From the NCBI GenBank assembly GCA_017534595.1, contig JAFXVY010000013.1, positions 1 to 35,399 on the forward strand: DNA of 35,399 nt, written 5' to 3'. Positions 31,785 through 35,399 of the stretch are shown one piece after another (within the stretch, counting starts at the first letter, position 1; every line of letters starts with the position of its first letter). The notes below the pieces were generated by a model that did not search any database, was not told the origin of the DNA, and saw only the letters and a list, made by a program, of their open reading frames with translations. The position numbers were made by a program, and so were the translations under genes. This stretch comes from Ruminococcus sp. (GTDB lineage Bacteria; Bacillota; Clostridia; Oscillospirales; Ruminococcaceae).

Positions 31785-32147
31785 TTATCGAGATAACTTC
31801 TCGATTGCTTCGTCCTCCGTTGCAACAAAGAAAACATCCTTGCCTTTGTTGCTTTCATAGATGAAATCCTTCAGTGGCTTACTGGTATAGTGTGAAAAAT
31901 CTCCATAGATAGCAACTCGTCCTCCGTAATTGATATACTTTTGCAAAATCTCTCCTGCAAGCCCTGTACTAAGAATAAAGAAATCCTCTGCAATCATCTT
32001 CTTGTTGATAACAATGTTTTTTGTCTCTGCATCATATTTTGCAGTCATCAACAAATCCAGTGCGGATTGGGAATCTGTAATCACCTTATCCTCGCTATCT
32101 ATAACAGCGCATATGATACCGTTCCTTTCAACTTTTCTAATCTTCAT
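31785..32147 (-). CDS. DUF4180 domain protein
   Basis: A 120-residue protein that spans a whole DUF4180 domain; the family core is plain in IAEDFFILSTGLAGEILQKY, RVAIYGDFSHYTSKPLKDFI and the end FFVATEDEAIEKLS. Cytoplasmic. Function unknown; members often sit near regulators or drug-response genes. GGAGGA lies nine bases before the ATG. Codon use is strikingly AT-rich (many AAA, ATA, ATT, TTT) compared with the GC-rich genes on both sides, and it lies beside a nested mobile-element region, so recent transfer is likely. It has its own promoter at 32219-32247. Only 72 bp separate it from the lipase-like gene, with no strong terminator, so read-through into that gene is possible. Confidence 0.9.
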   Translation of the reverse strand: MKIRKVERNGIICAVIDSEDKVITDSQSALDLLMTAKYDAETKNIVINKKMIAEDFFILSTGLAGEILQKYINYGGRVAIYGDFSHYTSKPLKDFIYESNKGKDVFFVATEDEAIEKLSR

Positions 32148-32218
32148 TTCACTAATTCCTCCATTACAAATACCGATTTATCATATTTGCAGCACAAAAG
32201 TAAAAAAGGACTTGATTT

Positions 32219-32247
32219 ATTATATCACAGCAGCCTCCCGATTTCAA
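32219..32247 (-). promoter_or_regulatory. Promoter of the DUF4180 gene
   Basis: On the minus strand TTGAAA (32242-32247), 17 bases, TATAAT (32219-32224) with TGTGA upstream. It lies about 25 bp outside the outer inverted repeat at 32272. Confidence 0.82.
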
Positions 32248-32271
32248 GTGGGGGAGGAAAAAAATGGCTTA

Positions 32272-32481
32272 TAAGCGCGGCGGCGATACAGCATTATTTT
32301 CTTATTTAACATCGTTCACGCTACCGTTAAGTGAATAGTTAAGGTATCGCCTACGGCGATGTAAAAAAACGTCCGCGCAGCGGACTCCTTAATTATTCAC
32401 TATTCATTATTCATTATTCATTTAGCGGCGGTGCAAACAAAGCTATGATTCGCAAATACTTCTGTATCGCCGCCGCGCTTA
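32272..32481. mobile_element. Family 3 MITE-like element with 20-bp perfect terminal inverted repeats
   Basis: TAAGCGCGGCGGCGATACAG (32272-32291) is the exact reverse complement of CTGTATCGCCGCCGCGCTTA (32462-32481). Similarity continues weakly inward. No open frame encodes a transposase. A TA at each edge would fit TA-targeting (IS630/Tc1-type) transposition, but this is only suggestive. A family 2 element is nested inside. Confidence 0.7.
32327..32424 (-). repeat. Family 2 inverted-repeat element, copy 2, nested in family 3
   Basis: The termini AGTGAATAGTTAAGG (32330-32344) and CCTTAATTATTCACT (32387-32401) are imperfect inverted repeats. Inside are two hairpins, ATCGCC/GGCGAT (32346-32360) and GTCCGC/GCGGAC (32371-32385), with gtaaaaaaac between them. 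On the minus strand the second hairpin is followed by T7, a good terminator shape. Four TATTCAY heptamers (32394-32421) form the right tail. Confidence 0.72.
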
Positions 32482-32545
32482 AGGCTGCTCCCGTTACATT
32501 TCGCACCTTCCGATATGACATTTGTAACTTTACGTCAATAACCTC

Positions 32546-32574
32546 TTGACATGGCGGGGATCTGCTGCTATAAT
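32546..32574 (+). promoter_or_regulatory. Promoter of the TetR-ABC operon
   Basis: Consensus TTGACA (32546-32551), 17 bases, consensus TATAAT (32569-32574). It shows that the frame open from 32551 is not translated from there. Confidence 0.9.
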
Positions 32575-32584
32575 GAAAACACAG

Positions 32585-32608
32585 GTTGCGCAACGGGCGT
32601 TGCACAAC
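32585..32608 (+). promoter_or_regulatory. Likely TetR operator, 24-bp palindrome
   Basis: GTTGCGCAAC (32585-32594, itself a perfect palindrome) and GTTGCACAAC (32599-32608) flank GGGC, and the whole is a larger near-perfect dyad. It lies just past the -10 box at the expected transcription start, upstream of the regulator gene, as expected for an autorepressor site. Binding is inferred. Confidence 0.65.
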
Positions 32609-32637
32609 AGCTGCTACCGACGGAAAGGAGTGATAAT

Positions 32638-33231
32638 ATGCCGCCGAAATGCAAATTCACCCGGGAGGAGATCATCGCCGCCGCACTGGATATCGCCAGA
32701 AAGCAGGGCATCGAGGCCGTGACCGCAAGAGCTCTCGGCGAAAAGCTCGAGTCCTCGTCAAAGCCGGTGTTCAGCATCTTCGCCAATATGGAGGAGGTAC
32801 AGGAGGAGACCCTCAAAGCCGCAAGAGCCCTCTACAACGAGTACATCGCCCAGGCGCTTGCGAGCGAGCAGGCCTTCAGGGAGGTCGGCTCGCAGTACAT
32901 CAGGTTCGCGATCACCGAGCCCAAGCTCTTTCAGATGCTCTTTATGAGCGAGCAGACCGAAAAGCGCTCGGCTCTCGGCATCCTGCCGATGATCGACGAT
33001 AACTATGAGGAGATCCTCGCTTCGGTGCAGAAGGGCTACGGCCTCGACGAGACCACCGCCAAGAGCTTCTACCGGCACCTCTGGATCTATACCCACGGCA
33101 TCGCCTCGCTGATAGCTACCGGCGTCTGCTCGTTCAGGCCCGAGGAGATCGGCGAGATGGTCGCGGAGATCTTCGTGAGCCTGCTCAAAAATGCCTCAGG
33201 CGAAAAGCAGAAAGAAAAAACAATGCAGTAA
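32638..33231 (+). CDS. TetR/AcrR-family transcriptional regulator
   Basis: A 197-residue regulator from the ATG at 32638 with AAAGGAG seven bases upstream. The N-terminal helix-turn-helix is clear: FTREEIIAAALDIARKQGIE, AVTARALGEKLESSSKPVFS and IFANMEEVQEET. The C-terminal part has a TetR_C-like helical ligand domain (YIRFAITEPKLFQMLFMSE, LWIYTHGIASLIATG). It is first in an operon with an ABC ATPase and a compact permease, and a 24-bp palindrome lies between its promoter and start, so it probably represses this operon until a toxic ligand binds. Ligand unknown. Confidence 0.93.
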   Translation: MPPKCKFTREEIIAAALDIARKQGIEAVTARALGEKLESSSKPVFSIFANMEEVQEETLKAARALYNEYIAQALASEQAFREVGSQYIRFAITEPKLFQMLFMSEQTEKRSALGILPMIDDNYEEILASVQKGYGLDETTAKSFYRHLWIYTHGIASLIATGVCSFRPEEIGEMVAEIFVSLLKNASGEKQKEKTMQ

Positions 33232-33264
33232 ACAAAGGAAAGAGACAAAAAGGGGAGAACAACA

Positions 33265-33957
33265 ATGATCACAGCTGCAAACATAACCAAAACATACGGC
33301 AGCGGCGCGGGCGAGAACCGCGTCCTCAAGGGCATAAGCGTTACGATAAACGACGGCGATTTCGTCGTCATACTCGGGGCGTCGGGATCCGGAAAGTCTA
33401 CGTTCTTAAACGTGGTCTCCGGCCTCGAGAGAGCCGACAGCGGCAGCGTCACCTATGACGGCACCGATATCACCAGACTCTCCGACAAGGAGCTCACCAA
33501 ATTCCGCAGAGACAATATCGGCTTTATCTTCCAGCAGTATTATCTCCTGCCGAACATGACCGTCGAGAAGAACGTCCGCATGGGCGCCGACCTCGCCGGC
33601 AGCAAGGACTGGCTCGAGATAATCAAAGCCGTGGGCCTCGGAGATAAGCTGAAAAGCTACCCCTCCGAGCTCTCGGGCGGCGAGCAGCAGAGAGTCTCGG
33701 TGGCAAGAGCCCTCGCCAAGAAGCCGAAGATACTCTTCCTCGACGAGCCCACCGGAGCCCTCGACGAAGCCACCGGCAGACAGGTGCTCGACTACATCGG
33801 CAAGCTCCATGAGCAGCTGGGCTTCACGGTAATTATGATAACCCACAATCAGAACATCGCGGAGATGGCGAATACCGTCATCCGCATGAACAGCGGCACC
33901 GTGACCGAGGTGTATTCAAACACAGAGCGCAAGTCCGCTTACGAGATAGGCTGGTGA
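33265..33957 (+). CDS. ABC transporter ATP-binding protein (LolD/MacB type)
   Basis: A 230-residue ATPase: Walker [11 protein letters not shown]-loop [13 protein letters not shown], signature LSGGEQQR, Walker B ILFLDEP, D-loop ALDEATG and switch MITHN. The ATG at 33265 has a GGGGAG site upstream. It follows the TetR gene by 33 bp and is directly followed by the permease gene. It energises that permease at the membrane, most likely for drug, peptide or lipid export given the TetR control. It is a separate system from the kinase-linked transporter at 781-3906; the two ATPases differ in signature and D-loop. Confidence 0.95.
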   Translation: MITAANITKTYGSGAGENRVLKGISVTINDGDFVVILGASGSGKSTFLNVVSGLERADSGSVTYDGTDITRLSDKELTKFRRDNIGFIFQQYYLLPNMTVEKNVRMGADLAGSKDWLEIIKAVGLGDKLKSYPSELSGGEQQRVSVARALAKKPKILFLDEPTGALDEATGRQVLDYIGKLHEQLGFTVIMITHNQNIAEMANTVIRMNSGTVTEVYSNTERKSAYEIGW

Positions 33958-33962
33958 TAAAA

Positions 33963-35099
33963 ATGGTAACGGTAAAGGATACTCTCAAGCTCTTCGGCAT
34001 TTCCATAGTGATCTGCTGCGCGGCCTTCGTCTGCACGCTGTTCATCAACTACCGCATCGACCTGGTCGGCATCGGAGATACCGTCACCGGCGGGCAGGCC
34101 GTCAAGCTCTACGACGCACAGCTCTCCACAAGCACCGTGGTCTGCGCCGCGTGCGGAGGCAGCCTCATACTTACCTCGATAGTCATGCTGCTGACCTACA
34201 TCAAGAACCTTACAGATACCCGCTCCAAGGAGCTCGGTATCATGAAGGCTCTGGGGTACACCGGCTTCGGCATCGCAAAGCACTTTTGGATCTTCGGTCT
34301 CAGCGTGTTCGCGGGAGCAGCCGTCGGCATCGCCGGCGCGGCAGCGTATATGCCCACGTTCTACGAGATCCAGAACAAGGGCGGGTATTTCACCGTCCCG
34401 AGAGAGAGCCATTTCACGGCCTGGGTACTGCTGGCGCTGATACCCTCCGCAGTATTCGCGGTGCTGTCGGTGCTGTTCGCATACCGCCGCCTCAAAAAGC
34501 CGGTAATGAAGCTGCTGCGCGAGGACGCCGGAGCGAAGGTCAGAAAGAGCAGATCGGGCAGCGCGGAGCTGCCGTTCCTCAAAGAGCTGAAAAGGGACAC
34601 CGTCAGGAGCAGGCGTTCGCTGCTGTTCTTCATCGGATTCTCGGCATTCTGTTTTTCCTGCAACACTCAGATGTCCTTTTCGATGACTGATCTTGCCAGC
34701 GACACGATGGGGTACATGATCCTTATAATAGGTCTTATAATCGCGTACATGATGCTGATACTTGCGCTTTCGTCGGTAGTCAGGGGGAGCGCCAAGACGG
34801 CAGCGATGATGCGGATCTTCGGGTACGAAGACGGCGAGATCAGCCGGAGCATCATAAACGGCTACAGGCCGGTGGCGCTGATCGGCTTCATTCTCGGCAC
34901 GGGGTACCAGTTCGGGCTTTTGAAAGTGATGGTAAATGTTGTCTTCAAGGACATAGACAAGACGCCGGAATACAATTTTGATATCAAGGCTTTGTGCATA
35001 GCTTTACCGGTATTCATCATTTCGTATGAGCTGATAATGAGATTTTTCGCGGGTAGGATCAAAAAGCAGCCGATAAAGAGTGTGATGATGGAGGGCTGA
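33963..35099 (+). CDS. Compact FtsX-like ABC transporter permease
   Basis: About 378 residues from the ATG at 33963; a GTG at 33954 would overlap the ATPase stop and is an alternative. About eight hydrophobic segments fall in two FtsX-like halves: TSIVMLLTYIKNLTDTRSKE followed by LGIMKALGYT in the first, and ILALSSVVRGSAKTAAMMRI followed by FGYEDGEISRSI in the second. The large extracytoplasmic domains typical of MacB or LolCE permeases are absent; only short loops connect the helices. This resembles small FtsX-type permeases of Firmicutes linked to TetR regulators. It is last in the operon and followed by a run of GC-rich hairpins. Substrate unknown; export is assumed. Confidence 0.88.
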   Translation: MVTVKDTLKLFGISIVICCAAFVCTLFINYRIDLVGIGDTVTGGQAVKLYDAQLSTSTVVCAACGGSLILTSIVMLLTYIKNLTDTRSKELGIMKALGYTGFGIAKHFWIFGLSVFAGAAVGIAGAAAYMPTFYEIQNKGGYFTVPRESHFTAWVLLALIPSAVFAVLSVLFAYRRLKKPVMKLLREDAGAKVRKSRSGSAELPFLKELKRDTVRSRRSLLFFIGFSAFCFSCNTQMSFSMTDLASDTMGYMILIIGLIIAYMMLILALSSVVRGSAKTAAMMRIFGYEDGEISRSIINGYRPVALIGFILGTGYQFGLLKVMVNVVFKDIDKTPEYNFDIKALCIALPVFIISYELIMRFFAGRIKKQPIKSVMMEG

Positions 35100-35232
35100 A
35101 CAAGCGTAGTGACCCAAACGCAAAGGTCCTCGGCGCGGACGGCGCAGTTCCGCCTTTAGTTTATGGAGTGCAGAAAAGCACTTAGGTTTGACGGCGGGCT
35201 GAACAAAAGCGGCAGACCTAAACGCGAAGCGA
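35094..35232 (+). repeat. Imperfect direct repeat after the permease gene
   Basis: GGCTGAACAAGCGtagtGACC (from 35094) followed by CAAACGCAAA resembles GGCTGAACAAAAGCGgcaGA (from 35198) followed by CCTAAACGCGAA, about 104 bp apart. The first copy overlaps the permease stop codon. A small hairpin GTGC/GCAC lies between them. No gene is seen. Confidence 0.5.
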
Positions 35233-35241
35233 AATGGGGTC

Positions 35242-35378
35242 AAGGGGGGTCTCCCCCCTTGCGGGGGTCGAGGGGGCGGAGCTCCCCTCGTCGCCGTCCG
35301 CAGACGGCGAAACTCCCCTACCAGAGGGCGCTCCGAGAGGGGCTGAATTTCAAAGGCGTCCGGTGGACGGCTTTGAAA
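35242..35378. other. GC-rich array of four hairpins, no gene seen
   Basis: Consecutive inverted repeats: AAGGGGGG/CCCCCCTT (35242-35260), CGAGGGG/CCCCTCG (35269-35290), TCGCCGTC/GACGGCGA (35291-35310), and TTTCAAAG-G-CGTCC/GGACG-G-CTTTGAAA (35348-35378). No T-tract follows the first, so simple intrinsic termination is not obvious. It could be a structured RNA, a repetitive intergenic element or a composite terminator. The window ends soon after. Confidence 0.6.
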
Positions 35379-35399
35379 GAGGGGAGGCCCTGCAAGAGA

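Overview
The window looks like chromosomal DNA of a gut or rumen Clostridia species close to Ruminococcus (Oscillospiraceae). This is inferred from gene content: a GH10 xylanase lipoprotein, a secreted protein ending in a type I dockerin (plus a decayed dockerin fragment elsewhere), BspA-type leucine-rich-repeat proteins, multidomain GGDEF/EAL proteins, AGGAGG-type ribosome sites, TTGACA-N17-TATAAT promoters and moderately high GC. No rRNA, tRNA, CRISPR array, phage module or transposase was found.

Layout. Positions 1-240 hold two abutting mobile-repeat copies. Positions 232-5809 (minus strand) form a regulated export operon: response regulator, sensor kinase, ABC ATPase, large FtsX-type permease, then a PNPOx-fold flavoprotein. 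An amidase-like gene (5891-6385, minus) lies upstream. After a second repeat copy comes a cytoplasmic diguanylate cyclase with a LacI-type sugar-binding sensor (6758-8629, plus). A flavodoxin-like oxidoreductase (minus) and a PrsW-type membrane protease (plus) diverge from a tandem pair of the same repeat (9314-9586).

Positions 10639-10813 hold a dockerin-protein relic. Then follow a three-gene glycan operon (GT-C membrane glycosyltransferase, GT2, UDP-galactopyranose mutase; 11010-14358), a coupled dus / giant LRR / aldo-keto reductase operon (14602-19690), a GH10 xylanase lipoprotein, and a Mbeg1-like hydrolase. On the minus strand is a secreted LRR-SLH-dockerin protein (22770-24728). Divergent from it is a 1244-residue 7TM-PAS-GGDEF-EAL-GAF-GGDEF protein (24963-28697). 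This protein has a well-placed internal ribosome site and ATG that could also produce its cyclase half alone.

The right part has a surface lipase-like protein with a small membrane-anchored partner (28812-31712, minus), an AT-rich DUF4180 gene (31785-32147), a nested mobile-repeat region (32272-32481), a TetR / ABC ATPase / compact permease operon (32638-35099) and a GC-rich array of hairpins at the end.

Themes. The genes point to plant polysaccharide use and surface display, two c-di-GMP enzymes with different sensors, two separately regulated ABC exporters, and galactofuranose glycan synthesis. The most unusual non-coding content is three families of short non-autonomous inverted-repeat elements. 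In one family, different copies carry hairpins of different length on the same backbone. In another, hairpin positions are kept while arm sequences change. Several copies sit directly against promoters, ribosome sites or stop codons of neighbouring genes.
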